This document shows positions 1-10,576 of a stretch of DNA of 64,000 bases, in pieces. Positions within the stretch are counted from its first letter, which is position 1, and each line of letters opens with the position of its first letter. The notes under the pieces are model-generated. The model ran no database searches. It worked only from the letters and a program-made list of their open reading frames with translations, and was not told the DNA's origin. This DNA is from Clostridium estertheticum. GTDB lineage: Bacteria; Bacillota; Clostridia; Clostridiales; Clostridiaceae. The stretch is from positions 3,410,001-3,474,000 of the forward strand of contig NZ_CP086239.1 of the NCBI RefSeq assembly GCF_026650985.1. The letters are read 5' to 3'. A program made the translations under genes and the position numbers.

Positions 1-215
1 AAATATTGTTTCATATTGATAATAAGCTGATATGATTTATATCCAATTGTTTGAGACTGATATTAAAATTTCATGATATAATATTTAAAACACATTTATA
101 GAATTTAGGTTGAGAAACTATGATTCTAAAAAAGTTATACATATGGCTTTTATAAACCTATATAGAAACCTTAAATAATAATTATCATTATCCTATATTT
201 TGGGGAGGTATTGCA

Positions 216-635
216 ATGAAAATAGCTGTAATAGACGCTCAAGGAGCAGGTCTTGGAAAAACAATTATAAAAAAAATTCATAAAGAGATTGATCTTAATA
301 TTTATATTATTGCACTTGGTACAAATACATTTGCTACCTCTAATATGATGAAATCCGGCGCAAATTTTGGTATAAGTGGAGAGGATGAAATTTGCTCATT
401 TTGCACTACAAATAAAGTTGATAGTATAATTGGGCCAATTGGCATGATTTGTAGTGGTGGCATAAAAGGAGAGATTACCCCTAGGATTGCCTCATCAATA
501 TATAATATGGATTGTACTAAATATATAATTCCACTACAAAAACATGGTATTTACATACCAGGAACAAGAAATCTTCAAATAAAAGATATTATTGACGACA
601 TTATTATCGATATAAAAAGTAAAATAAAACTATGA
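216..635 (+). CDS. DUF3842 family protein
   Basis: This 139-residue protein matches my memory of DUF3842, a small clostridial family without an assigned reaction. It opens with MKIAVIDAQGAGLGK, a beta strand followed by a glycine-rich turn that looks like a nucleotide-binding loop. A second glycine-rich stretch, GPIGMICSGGIKGEITP, lies around residues 70-86. There is no signal peptide or membrane segment, so it should be cytosolic. GGGGAGG lies about 8 bases before the ATG. The gene stands alone upstream of the cobalamin riboswitch and points the same way as nrdD, but the riboswitch and attenuator lie between them, so shared transcription is unlikely to be the main mode. Family call fairly sure; function unknown. 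Confidence 0.75.
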   Translation: MKIAVIDAQGAGLGKTIIKKIHKEIDLNIYIIALGTNTFATSNMMKSGANFGISGEDEICSFCTTNKVDSIIGPIGMICSGGIKGEITPRIASSIYNMDCTKYIIPLQKHGIYIPGTRNLQIKDIIDDIIIDIKSKIKL

Positions 636-708
636 TAGTAATATATAAGGATTGATTTAATTGATAACATGATATAAACTATAATTAAATTTAATATTAT
701 AATTATGA

Positions 709-862
709 GTAACTAAAGTATAGATTACCTTAGTTTAAAAGGGAAGACAGGTGTAAATCCTGCGCGGTCCCGCCGCTGTAAAAGAAGAGTCCTTATATAA
801 AATGCCACTGGGAAACCGGGAAGGTACAATGGGGACAATGATGCTTAAGCCAGAATACCTTT
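709..862 (+). promoter_or_regulatory. Cobalamin (B12) riboswitch upstream of nrdDG
   Basis: The segment contains the conserved cobalamin aptamer blocks in order: GGGAAGACAGGTGTAAATCC, then TGCGCGGTCCCGCCGCTGTA (the B12-box side), GCCACTGGGAAACCGGGAAGG, and ATGATGCTTAAGCCAGAATACC. A short stem AACTAA/TTAGTT precedes the core. An intrinsic-terminator-like hairpin follows about 75 bases later, before nrdD. This layout fits a B12 OFF switch: bound cobalamin lets the terminator form and lowers expression of the B12-independent reductase. Boundaries are by eye. Confidence 0.93.
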
Positions 863-936
863 CCATAATTACACACAATAACTCTACGAGAGATGGAGAG
901 GTGCTAGCAATATCTTTTTTTAGTTGCGATGATTTT

Positions 937-975
937 AAGTCTCTTAACTCAATAGTTAAGGGACTTTTAACGTTT
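937..975 (+). terminator. Attenuator terminator of the cobalamin riboswitch
   Basis: A 13-bp stem (937-949 with 954-966, one G-U pair) with a CAAT loop is followed by TTAACGTTTT. It sits between the B12 aptamer and the nrdD ribosome binding site, where an expression platform is expected. A short CTCT/AGAG hairpin region at about 880-900 could be the competing antiterminator partner, but I could not fold it. Confidence 0.75.
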
Positions 976-1016
976 TAGGAAACATTTATAGAAAATGAAA
1001 TACACGGAGGTATTAT

Positions 1017-3167
1017 ATGCAAGTAATAAAAAGAGATTCGAGAAGAAAAGAATTTATACCCGAAAGAATATTAACAGCAGCTGGAAAAGCTTTTACAGAA
1101 GTATACGGGAAGGAAGATAAGAGTTTTAATAATCTTGTCTTAACCAGGGTACTTGAAACTCTTAAACAAAGAGGAGAGACTATAATTCCAATAGAAGAAA
1201 TACAGGATATAATAGTTGATCAAATAAAATTATTAGATAATAAAGTAGCTCTAGCCTACATAAGTTACAGAGAAGAAAGAACTTTTGAAAGAGATAAAAA
1301 AGGGGAATTAGATAAAGAAATAGATAATATAATTAATGCAGTTTCAGAGCAGACTAATTCGAATGGAAATCTTGATGGCAGTAAAATCCAAACTATAAGA
1401 GCATTAATTTCAAACGTTGTAGGAAGCAACTATAGTCAAAGACATAAAATACCTAAAAAATATTTGAAAAAGCATAAAAAAAGTATATATATACATGATG
1501 AAACTTATTTTGGTTTACCACTTTTCAATTGTTGCCTCGTTGACTGGATTAGTATGTTCGAGAATGGATTTGACCTAGGTACAACACTTATAGGAACACC
1601 AAATTCAATTGAGACCGCAATAAATGTATTATCTCAAGTTGCGAGTCATATATCTAGTAATACATATGGTGGAACTACCTTCCCAACTTTAATAACAGGA
1701 CTTACTCCTTACGCGGTTAAAAGTTTAAACAAACATAGGGTCGTTGGAAAAAAATGGATTGAAAATGTCCTTAAAATAGAAGAATATGCCTGGGATAGAT
1801 TGGGCAAAGAAATAGAAGATAGCATGCAATCACTTGAATATGAAGTTCAAACATTAATGACAAGTCGTGCCGAGACTCCATTTTTAACACTTGGTATAAA
1901 TAATGTAGATTTGAATGCTAGTTACGAGGATCAAAAAATTCAAAAAATGATAACCGAGGCTATATTAAACCAAAGAATTAAAGGATTAACCGGTGGTGTA
2001 ACTCCTGTATTTCCTAAACTAGTGTATCAAAATACAAAAGGAAATAATCTTAATCCTGGAGATAAATACTATGACTTGTTCAAATTAGCGGTTGTATGTA
2101 GTGCGCATAGGCAATACCCGGATTATATTAATACTGATAAAGCAATTGAAGTTACTGGTGATTATAAGGAATGTATGGGTTGTAGATCATTCCTAGGGAG
2201 TTATTTAGACGAGGCAGGTAATTATAAAACTGCTGGAAGATTTAACTTTGGAGTAATATCAATAAATCTTGTAAGACTTGCAATTGAGGCAGATAGAAAT
2301 GAAGATTCGTTTTTCGAATCTCTACATGAAGCACTAAATGATTGCAAGGATTTATTAATGATAAGATATGACATACTAAAAAATGTTAAAGCAAAACAAG
2401 CACCTATATTATATATGAGTGGAGCAATTGCTAAATTAAATGCAGAAGATACAATAGAGCCATTACTTAATAATGGATACGCTTCAGCATCTATTGGGTA
2501 TGTTGGATTACATAATTGTTTAACTGCACTTTACGGTAAAGGACTAGATGATAGAACTGAAGAAACCTCTAAAAGAGCAACTAAAATCATGAAATATCTC
2601 AGAGATTATTGTGATGAACAAAAGGATAAAACAAAAATAGGATTTAGTTTATATGGATCTCCTGCTGAAACGCTTGCAACAAAATTTTGCGTAGAGGATG
2701 TAAAAGATTTTGGAGTTATAGATGGCGTAAATGACAATGGATATTATGAAAATTCATTCCATTATCCGTCTAATGAATTAATATCACCCTTTGATAAATT
2801 AGATTTAGAATCAGAATCATCTTCTTTATCCTCAGGCGGCGCAATATCATTTGTAGAACTAGGAGATATGACTAAAAATTTAGTGGCACTTGAGGATATT
2901 ATAAGATACTCATATGACAAAACACACTTCCTCGGAATATCCTCAATAAGTGATAAATGTTTAAAATGTGGATATACAGGGGAAATGTTTACAAAAGAGA
3001 ATAGTGATACAGAGTTTGAATGTCCCGTATGTAAAAATGACGATAAAATGTTGTTAAGCATAATAAGAAAACTTTGTGGATACCTTGGGAGCATCTTCGA
3101 ACGACCTGTAGTTAATGGGAAAATGAAGGAGATTAAAAACAGAAAGAATAATAAAGGATGTAATTAA
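1017..3167 (+). CDS. nrdD: Anaerobic (class III) ribonucleoside-triphosphate reductase NrdD
   Basis: This 716-residue protein reduces ribonucleoside triphosphates to deoxy forms under anaerobic conditions using a glycyl radical. Residues about 3-95 form an ATP-cone allosteric domain. The central part carries the NrdD catalytic barrel, including CMGCRSFLG. The C-terminus has a four-cysteine zinc site (CLKCGYTGE and CPVCKND) followed by the glycyl-radical motif KLCGYLG, with the radical glycine at about residue 688. Length is normal for the family. CGGAGG precedes the ATG at good spacing. The gene is controlled by the B12 riboswitch just upstream and is followed immediately by nrdG. The control suggests that a B12-dependent class II reductase exists elsewhere in the genome (inference). 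Confidence 0.97.
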   Translation: MQVIKRDSRRKEFIPERILTAAGKAFTEVYGKEDKSFNNLVLTRVLETLKQRGETIIPIEEIQDIIVDQIKLLDNKVALAYISYREERTFERDKKGELDKEIDNIINAVSEQTNSNGNLDGSKIQTIRALISNVVGSNYSQRHKIPKKYLKKHKKSIYIHDETYFGLPLFNCCLVDWISMFENGFDLGTTLIGTPNSIETAINVLSQVASHISSNTYGGTTFPTLITGLTPYAVKSLNKHRVVGKKWIENVLKIEEYAWDRLGKEIEDSMQSLEYEVQTLMTSRAETPFLTLGINNVDLNASYEDQKIQKMITEAILNQRIKGLTGGVTPVFPKLVYQNTKGNNLNPGDKYYDLFKLAVVCSAHRQYPDYINTDKAIEVTGDYKECMGCRSFLGSYLDEAGNYKTAGRFNFGVISINLVRLAIEADRNEDSFFESLHEALNDCKDLLMIRYDILKNVKAKQAPILYMSGAIAKLNAEDTIEPLLNNGYASASIGYVGLHNCLTALYGKGLDDRTEETSKRATKIMKYLRDYCDEQKDKTKIGFSLYGSPAETLATKFCVEDVKDFGVIDGVNDNGYYENSFHYPSNELISPFDKLDLESESSSLSSGGAISFVELGDMTKNLVALEDIIRYSYDKTHFLGISSISDKCLKCGYTGEMFTKENSDTEFECPVCKNDDKMLLSIIRKLCGYLGSIFERPVVNGKMKEIKNRKNNKGCN

Positions 3168-3686
3168 ATGAATTATGCTAGTATTTTCTTTGATGATACT
3201 GTAAATGGCATAGGATTTAGAACCTCATTGTTCGTTAGTGGGTGCGGAAAAACTCCTCCTTGCAAAGGATGCTGGAGCCCGGAGGCAAGACAATTTGATT
3301 ATGGAGTTCCTTTTACCAAAGATGTTAAAACTTCTATTCTAGAAAGCCTTAAACACCCATATGTAAAAGGATTATCAATACTCGGAGGAGAACCGATGGA
3401 TAATCTTCGCGGTGGAGCTTTACTTGATTTAGTAAAAACAATAAAAATAAAGTTTCCTCACAAAACTATATTTTGTTGGAGTGGGTATACTTTTGAAGAA
3501 CTTATTAAAGATCCTATAAGGTTAGAGTTTCTACAATATGTAGATATGTTAAGAGATGGTGAATTCATAGAAGATCTTAAAGATATTACTCAATATTTAA
3601 GTGGTTCCAAAAACCAAAGAATGATAGCCGCTAGGGAAAGCCTAGATCAAAATAGAATTATAAAATACAGTGTTTTAGATAATTAA
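3168..3686 (+). CDS. nrdG: Radical SAM activase of anaerobic ribonucleotide reductase NrdG
   Basis: The 172-residue protein should use a [4Fe-4S] cluster and S-adenosylmethionine to generate the glycyl radical on NrdD. The ATG follows the nrdD stop codon directly, so the two are one operon and probably translationally coupled. The N-terminal cluster motif reads CGKTPPCKGC, a CX5CX2C spacing, where the textbook NrdG motif is CX3CX2C. The SAM-binding LGGEPM motif follows at about residues 72-77, and FCWSGYTFEEL resembles the family's usual FCWSGYTYE region. The family call rests on context and these later motifs; the changed cysteine spacing is the oddity. Confidence 0.92.
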   Translation: MNYASIFFDDTVNGIGFRTSLFVSGCGKTPPCKGCWSPEARQFDYGVPFTKDVKTSILESLKHPYVKGLSILGGEPMDNLRGGALLDLVKTIKIKFPHKTIFCWSGYTFEELIKDPIRLEFLQYVDMLRDGEFIEDLKDITQYLSGSKNQRMIAARESLDQNRIIKYSVLDN

Positions 3687-3694
3687 GATAATTT

Positions 3695-3738
3695 AAAAAT
3701 CCACAAGATGAAGTTTACATTCCTCTTGTGGATTTTTT
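3695..3738. terminator. Bidirectional terminator between nrdG and mltG
   Basis: A 14-bp stem, AAAAATCCACAAGA (3695-3708) with TCTTGTGGATTTTT, has T- or A-rich ends on both strands. It lies between the convergent nrdG and mltG genes. Confidence 0.85.
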
Positions 3739-3740
3739 AT

Positions 3741-4535
3741 TTATTTTATATATTTAGCCACATTTTTAATGTGCTCCGCATATGTTATAGAAAATACATG
3801 TTCATCAGTTTTACTATTTAATACATAAAAAATATAATTTGTTTTCGCAGGATGCACTGCAGCATTTATTGACTTAATTCCGGGATTACATATTGGCGAT
3901 GGCGGCAATCCTTTATTTAAGTAGGTATTATAAGGTGATTTTACTGCTAGGTCCTTATTATACAGCTTTTTTTTATCTCCAACTATATATATTATTGTCG
4001 CATCTATTTGAAGCGGCATCTTTATCTTTAACCTATTTTGAATAACACTTGCTATCTTTGTTCTATCTACATCTTTTCCTGCTTCTTTCTCAACTAAAGA
4101 AGCTTCTATTACAACATTTCTTATATTAAGTTTGTTTTTAGTTATGTAGTCTTTATTAGATTTCATATTAAACTCAAAAGTATCAAGCATTTTTTTTATA
4201 ATTACTTTGCTCGTTGCATCCTTTTGAAAAGAATATGTAGCAGGAAATAAAAAACCGTCTAACTTATGTTTATCATTTGGCACATCTTTTAAAAACCAAT
4301 AATTATTATCTGACCAATTTTCAGCTTCCTTTATAAAATCCTTTTGTGTAACTAATCCAGACTTTTGAAGTGTCTTTCCTACTTTTTCATATGTATATCC
4401 TTCTGGCACCGTAACTTTTACAACATTAGTTTTTTTGTATAAAATATTGCCTACGTTCAATATTCCAAATGCTGCTATAACAAAAATGATAAGTACTAAA
4501 AATTTTATTCTAAATTTCATAATTTTAAGGTTCAT
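3741..4535 (-). CDS. mltG: Endolytic murein transglycosylase MltG
   Basis: This YceG/MltG-family protein cleaves nascent peptidoglycan strands at the membrane and limits glycan length. One transmembrane anchor (FLVLIIFVIAAFGILNVG) near the N-terminus is followed by a LysM-like segment (VTVPEGYTYEKVGKTL) and the catalytic region ASLVEKEAG, whose glutamate before KEAG is the expected catalytic residue. The conserved tail motif GLPPSPICNPG is present. At about 264 residues it is shorter than many family members (roughly 340), mainly because the cytosolic N-terminal part is missing. I prefer the ATG at 4535, directly after AAGGTGAG; a GTG two codons upstream is also open. It is transcribed alone. 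Confidence 0.9.
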   Translation of the reverse strand: MNLKIMKFRIKFLVLIIFVIAAFGILNVGNILYKKTNVVKVTVPEGYTYEKVGKTLQKSGLVTQKDFIKEAENWSDNNYWFLKDVPNDKHKLDGFLFPATYSFQKDATSKVIIKKMLDTFEFNMKSNKDYITKNKLNIRNVVIEASLVEKEAGKDVDRTKIASVIQNRLKIKMPLQIDATIIYIVGDKKKLYNKDLAVKSPYNTYLNKGLPPSPICNPGIKSINAAVHPAKTNYIFYVLNSKTDEHVFSITYAEHIKNVAKYIK

Positions 4536-4541
4536 ACTCAC

Positions 4542-4854
4542 CTTAACTAATTAAGTTGATAAAACCTAATTTCAACTCCTTTTCTCGTCAAATGTCTATT
4601 ATAGTCTCTTATTTCTTCAGTTTACCCTCCATAATTTTTAGTTCTTTAAATATTATACCATTTTGACACAATATAAGTATTTAACTTATAAAATACTTTT
4701 ATGTTATTTTTTTTCCTTAATATAAGTTTAAGTTTTAACACCAATCTTTATCCCACGGAAATCCAAACAAAATTAAGCCATTCTAAATTGACATTTAGAA
4801 TGGCTTAATTTTACAAATGATTTTATTAAATTTGTTCTCCTATTCACTTTGCTA
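4542..4854. other. Intergenic region between mltG and galU
   Basis: This AT-rich gap holds the galU terminator at 4769-4812. On the minus strand it also has a likely -10 hexamer TATAAT near 4654 for mltG transcription and a long leader. I saw no convincing additional gene; very short in-frame peptides there lack support. Confidence 0.6.
4769..4812 (-). terminator. Terminator downstream of galU
   Basis: A perfect 20-bp stem (4769-4788 with 4793-4812) and a TGAC loop lie 43 bases past the galU stop codon. The minus-strand side ends in a T-rich stretch. Confidence 0.88.
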
Positions 4855-5769
4855 TTAACTCTCTATTCCTGAGGCTACTTCTTTATATATATCACTAAAT
4901 GTTTTATTATCTTTTAAAGTCTGAAGATATTTCATAAATGGAATTTTTAATTCATCCCTCTTTAAAGCGAATTCTACTGTTGCTTCAAGAAACCCTAATT
5001 TATCCCCTACATCGTATCTTCGTCCTTCAAATATATATGCATACATATCTTGCTGTGCTATTAATGTTTTAAGGGCATCAGTTAATTGAATTTCTCCCCC
5101 TTTTCCAGGAAGCGTTTTATCTAATATATCAAATATTTCAGGAGTTATTATATATCTACCAAGTATAGCTAGATTTGATGGTGCTTTGTCTACTTTTGGT
5201 TTCTCAATAAGGTTATCTATTTTGTACACTTGATCACTTAAACGCGTTCCATCAACTATTCCATATTTATCTACATTTTTTCTTCCTACCTCCTGAACTC
5301 CGAGTATTGTTGTATTTCTCTCTTCAAAACAATCCATAAGTTGTTTTAGACATGGAATCTTCGCATCCACTATATCATCACCGAGCATTACGGCAAATGG
5401 TTCATTACCTACAAAAGCTCTTGCACAATTTATAGCATCTCCCAGACCCTTAGGTTCCTTTTGCCTTATAAAATATATATTTACCATATTTGATATATTT
5501 CGAACTTGTTTAAGAAGACTATCTTTATGCTTGTTTTCCAGATCTAACTCTAGTTCTATTGATTTATCAAAATGATCTTCAATAGACTTTTTATTTCTAC
5601 CTGTAATAACTAATATTTCTTCTATGCCTGATGCAACAGCCTCCTCTATAATATATTGCATTGTAGGCTTATCAACTATAGGTAACATTTCTTTAGGTAA
5701 TGCCTTCGTTGCTGGTAAAAATCTTGTTCCAAGTCCTGCTGCTGGTATAATTGCTTTTTTAACTTTCAT
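4855..5769 (-). CDS. galU: UTP-glucose-1-phosphate uridylyltransferase GalU
   Basis: The 304-residue enzyme makes UDP-glucose from glucose-1-phosphate and UTP, supplying glycan, teichoic acid and Leloir-pathway precursors. The nucleotidyltransferase signature GLGTRFLPATKALPKEMLP is near the N-terminus, with MLGDDIVD in the middle and IEKPKVDKAPSNLAILGRY further on; length is typical. AAAGGAG fits the ATG at 5769 with a 9-base spacer, while an in-frame ATG three codons upstream abuts the Shine-Dalgarno sequence and is not favoured. A gtrA-like gene lies just upstream in the same direction, suggesting a surface-polysaccharide link. The product could also take glucose-1-phosphate from the sucrose phosphorylase encoded nearby. 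Confidence 0.95.
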   Translation of the reverse strand: MKVKKAIIPAAGLGTRFLPATKALPKEMLPIVDKPTMQYIIEEAVASGIEEILVITGRNKKSIEDHFDKSIELELDLENKHKDSLLKQVRNISNMVNIYFIRQKEPKGLGDAINCARAFVGNEPFAVMLGDDIVDAKIPCLKQLMDCFEERNTTILGVQEVGRKNVDKYGIVDGTRLSDQVYKIDNLIEKPKVDKAPSNLAILGRYIITPEIFDILDKTLPGKGGEIQLTDALKTLIAQQDMYAYIFEGRRYDVGDKLGFLEATVEFALKRDELKIPFMKYLQTLKDNKTFSDIYKEVASGIES

Positions 5770-5817
5770 ATAAAACATCTCCTTTATATATTATTGCTTT
5801 ATAAATTCAAATGGGGT

Positions 5818-6279
5818 TCAAGCTATTCCATTGGTTCCAGATGACGATTTCACAATTGTACCAAAAACCCAAAATCTGTATCCTAAAAAATTAACAACTT
5901 GAGATAAAACCATGGAAATAATTTTTGCAATTAAAGGATTCATGGAATTATTGCTCAGTAATATGCTCATACCTAATAAACTTACACCTAGGGAAACTGA
6001 ATTAACAACAGCGAACTGAACAATCTCTTTTGTCGTTTTTTTACTTGTTTTCGTATCATTAAAAGTCCAAAATTTATTTAAAAAATAACTATTTAAAGTA
6101 CCACCTGAATATGACACTATCTGACTTATAACATAGTTAACACCCAAAATACTATTAAGCACAGAGAATATTCCAAAGTCAATTACAGTATTTAACCCAC
6201 CTACAAATCCAAACCTTACTATACGTTTAAGTTTTTCATTGTTTTTTAAATTATTGTAAATATTTTTAAAAGTAATCAT
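5818..6279 (-). CDS. GtrA family membrane protein
   Basis: This protein of about 153 residues has four predicted transmembrane helices and the GtrA hallmarks FGFVGGLNTVIDFGIF near the N-terminus and NSYFLNKFWTF in the middle. GtrA-like proteins are thought to help move lipid-linked sugars across the membrane for surface glycan modification. The start at 6279 is chosen because GGAG lies 8 bases upstream; an upstream in-frame start adds 14 residues without a ribosome binding site. It is 48 bases from galU on the same strand, so the two are probably co-transcribed. Confidence 0.88.
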   Translation of the reverse strand: MITFKNIYNNLKNNEKLKRIVRFGFVGGLNTVIDFGIFSVLNSILGVNYVISQIVSYSGGTLNSYFLNKFWTFNDTKTSKKTTKEIVQFAVVNSVSLGVSLLGMSILLSNNSMNPLIAKIISMVLSQVVNFLGYRFWVFGTIVKSSSGTNGIA

Positions 6280-6443
6280 GTGCTTCACTCCTTCTTTAAT
6301 CCTATATTTATATACTAACAAAGGAATGTATCAAAATTAGCAAATAATTATGTTAAAAATATGTTAGTTGTAACATAATTCCCTTAATCTTATTTTTTAA
6401 AAAGTTTTAATTCTACTTATTAGTTTAAATTAAATAAATAACT

Positions 6444-6493
6444 ATATAGGAAAAAAAGTTACTATAAAAAAATAGTAACTTTTTTTCCTATAT
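6444..6493 (-). terminator. Terminator downstream of the PfkB sugar kinase gene
   Basis: A 22-bp perfect inverted repeat (6444-6465 with 6472-6493) contains A7 and T7 tracts around GTTACTAT. It lies about 50 bases past the kinase stop codon and upstream of the gtrA-like gene. Confidence 0.8.
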
Positions 6494-6543
6494 CATAATT
6501 TAAGGTTTAAAATAAAATATTAACTCATTATATACCCTTACTC

Positions 6544-7500
6544 CTATAGTTTATAAATATTTTTTATCTCTTCTATTGAAGGTAACTCAACTACTGCACC
6601 CAAAAATTTAAGTTTAAAAGCACTAACTGCTGCTGCTAAATAAAGAGCTTGCTTAACTGTATAACCCTTTATAATTGCTGCATAAAAACCCGACCAAAAT
6701 GCATCTCCTGCACCTGTTGTATCAACTACATTACTAGCTAATGTAGGTATTTTTATCTTTTCACTACCATTTGAAACAATGGCTCCATCTTTACCAATAG
6801 TCATTATTACAAGTTTTGCTCCTAACTTTAAAAACTTATCAATTTGATTATCAATTGTATCTTTACCAAACAATCTTTGCGCATCATCCTCAGAGGGTTT
6901 TATTATATCTACATATTTAATAATTGATTTTACATATTCTATGCCATCATGACCTCTTTCCCATATCATTGGATGATAATTTGGGTCAAAAGAAATAATA
7001 ATTTTATTCTTTTGGGCTATTTTAATAATTTGCTCTATGGTGTTTCTAAATGGTTGCATTGATAATGGCCAACAAGAGAAATGTACAATCTTACTCTTTT
7101 TTATTTTTTCCTCTAGCTCTTCATTGTACTTTACTTGAAAATCAGCATTTCTATAAAATATAGGGACCGGGGTTCCTATGCTTTTTGTTATCAAAACAAT
7201 GCTAGTTGGATAATCAACTTGCTTTACCATACCGGTATTAATATTATTATTCTTTAAGTGCTGTATTAAAAACTCTCCCAAGCCATCATTACCTACAGCA
7301 CTTACAATTTGAGATTTTATTCCCAGTTTCGTTGTATTCATTGCGATGTTTGCTGGAGATCCTCCAAAATACCTTTGGTAATCATTACTTTCGAAGTTGT
7401 TACTGTATTCTTTTGATATCATATCTATAAGTAGCTCACCTATTGCTAATACATCGATTTCCTTATCATTAAATTCTATTTTCTTATTAAAACTTATCAT
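6544..7500 (-). CDS. PfkB family carbohydrate kinase, probable fructokinase
   Basis: This 318-residue ribokinase-fold enzyme phosphorylates a free sugar with ATP. The substrate-side motif GGSPANIAMNTTKLG lies near residues 46-60. The second PfkB signature DTTGAGDAFWSGF, with the catalytic aspartate, is near residues 262-274. Fructose is the likely substrate because the neighbouring sucrose phosphorylase releases fructose, but 2-keto-3-deoxygluconate or other sugars cannot be excluded from sequence. AGGGGG precedes the ATG. The gene has its own promoter with the LacI operator shared by the SBP and sucrose phosphorylase promoters. A frameshifted remnant of a close paralogue survives at 10220-10353. 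Confidence 0.88.
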   Translation of the reverse strand: MISFNKKIEFNDKEIDVLAIGELLIDMISKEYSNNFESNDYQRYFGGSPANIAMNTTKLGIKSQIVSAVGNDGLGEFLIQHLKNNNINTGMVKQVDYPTSIVLITKSIGTPVPIFYRNADFQVKYNEELEEKIKKSKIVHFSCWPLSMQPFRNTIEQIIKIAQKNKIIISFDPNYHPMIWERGHDGIEYVKSIIKYVDIIKPSEDDAQRLFGKDTIDNQIDKFLKLGAKLVIMTIGKDGAIVSNGSEKIKIPTLASNVVDTTGAGDAFWSGFYAAIIKGYTVKQALYLAAAVSAFKLKFLGAVVELPSIEEIKNIYKL

Positions 7501-7596
7501 ATTAATCCCCCTAAATACCCGATATCAATAGTATAGTTACAATAATTTTTATTGTTTTATCACGGTCAATTAATGTAACCCATTTCTCATAATTCC

Positions 7597-7637
7597 ATTA
7601 TACAATATGTTTATTTAACATGTCAACCGTATGACAT
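7597..7637 (-). promoter_or_regulatory. LacI-controlled promoter of the sugar kinase gene
   Basis: On the minus strand a -35 TTGACA (7621-7626) and a -10 TATAAT (7597-7602) are 18 bases apart. The -35 box lies inside a perfect inverted repeat ATGTCA-ACCGTA-TGACAT (7620-7637). The same element overlaps the -35 boxes of the sugar-binding protein and sucrose phosphorylase promoters, which identifies it as the probable operator of the LacI regulator at 14307-15278. Confidence 0.85.
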
Positions 7638-7945
7638 AATTATTTTACAATATTTATTATAATGAATCTAATCATAATTTTTTATCTAGTTAAAAAACCT
7701 TACGTAAATTTATAGTTGAAATTGTTTGTCTTTAGTATTTTTCAGCAAATTCGTTTCTCTCATAAAAATCCCCAGGGGACGTGAACAAATTGTAGCCACA
7801 ATTTGTTTTGCTAAAGCTTTCAGCTAATGATGTAACTTTGACTAATGATGAGGATGGAGTAGTTACTTTAATAAAAAAATATATTGGTTGGTAAAATAAT
7901 CTCATTATATTAAATTATATGAACCAACTTTCTGGTTTATTTTGA
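7638..7945. other. Gap with a possible C-terminal gene remnant
   Basis: Between the kinase operator and the alpha-galactosidase terminator the plus strand has an open stretch at 7796-7894. It would encode a tail containing LSANDVTLTNDEDGVVTLIK and ending GW before TAA. It has no start codon or ribosome binding site and follows an in-frame stop. It reads like the decayed 3' end of a gene, but I do not recognise the family. A 10-bp inverted repeat around AACAAATTGT lies at 7784-7807. Confidence 0.3.
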
Positions 7946-7949
7946 GTAA

Positions 7950-10204
<2,255 letters not shown>

Positions 10205-10219
10205 GTTGTAAACCACCCT

Positions 10220-10353
10220 TCATAAAATATTATAACTATCACATTCAAAATCATCACTATATTCTACTGATATCATATCTACAAGAAGTTCCCCTACTAC
10301 TAAAATATCATTTCTTTATTCTGTAAATTAATTATGTCATCAAATTTAAACAT
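10220..10353 (-). pseudogene. Frameshifted 5' remnant of a PfkB sugar kinase
   Basis: The minus strand has AGGAGGAG, an ATG at 10353 and the codons for MFKFDDIINLQNKE. After loss of one base the reading continues as DILVVGELLVDMISVEYSDD and FECDSYN, then a stop at 10220. This matches the intact kinase (7500-6544), which reads DVLAIGELLIDMISKEYSNN at the same position. Only about 40 codons remain, and the sequence runs straight into the ribosome binding site of the alpha-galactosidase gene, so the rest was deleted. The call rests on direct comparison of the two stretches. Confidence 0.85.
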
Positions 10354-10369
10354 TATCTCCTCCTGATTT

Positions 10370-10512
10370 TCGATATTTTCAAAATGACTTTTTAATCTGT
10401 AGAAATCTCCAAATTGAATAGTATTTATTATTTCAAACTTACTTTTACAATAGAACCTTAAAAATGATTACCAAAGGCTATTAGTTACTTTAAATGAACA
10501 ATCATCATATTT
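10370..10512 (-). pseudogene. Remnant pieces of a second GH36 alpha-galactosidase
   Basis: Translating the minus strand just upstream of the kinase remnant gives IQFGDFYRLKSHFENIE. This aligns with IQFGEMYRLLNPFEGNE near the end of the intact alpha-galactosidase. Further upstream, ATGATGATTGTTCATT is identical to the intact gene at its DDCS codons, more than 200 codons away there, so a large internal deletion is implied. Stops interrupt the frame. The order remnant alpha-galactosidase then remnant kinase mirrors the intact pair, pointing to a tandem duplication whose upstream copy decayed. Confidence 0.75.
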
Positions 10513-10576
10513 TAATATACTATTTAACTTATTTTTTAATGTTCAATTTATTTAACAATAATACATAAATTCAAAA

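Noticed and set aside
2762-3094. Open frame on the minus strand inside nrdD
   Set aside because: It lies wholly inside a well-supported gene on the other strand, has no ribosome binding site and no recognisable domain. The same holds for many antisense or out-of-frame stretches within other genes here.
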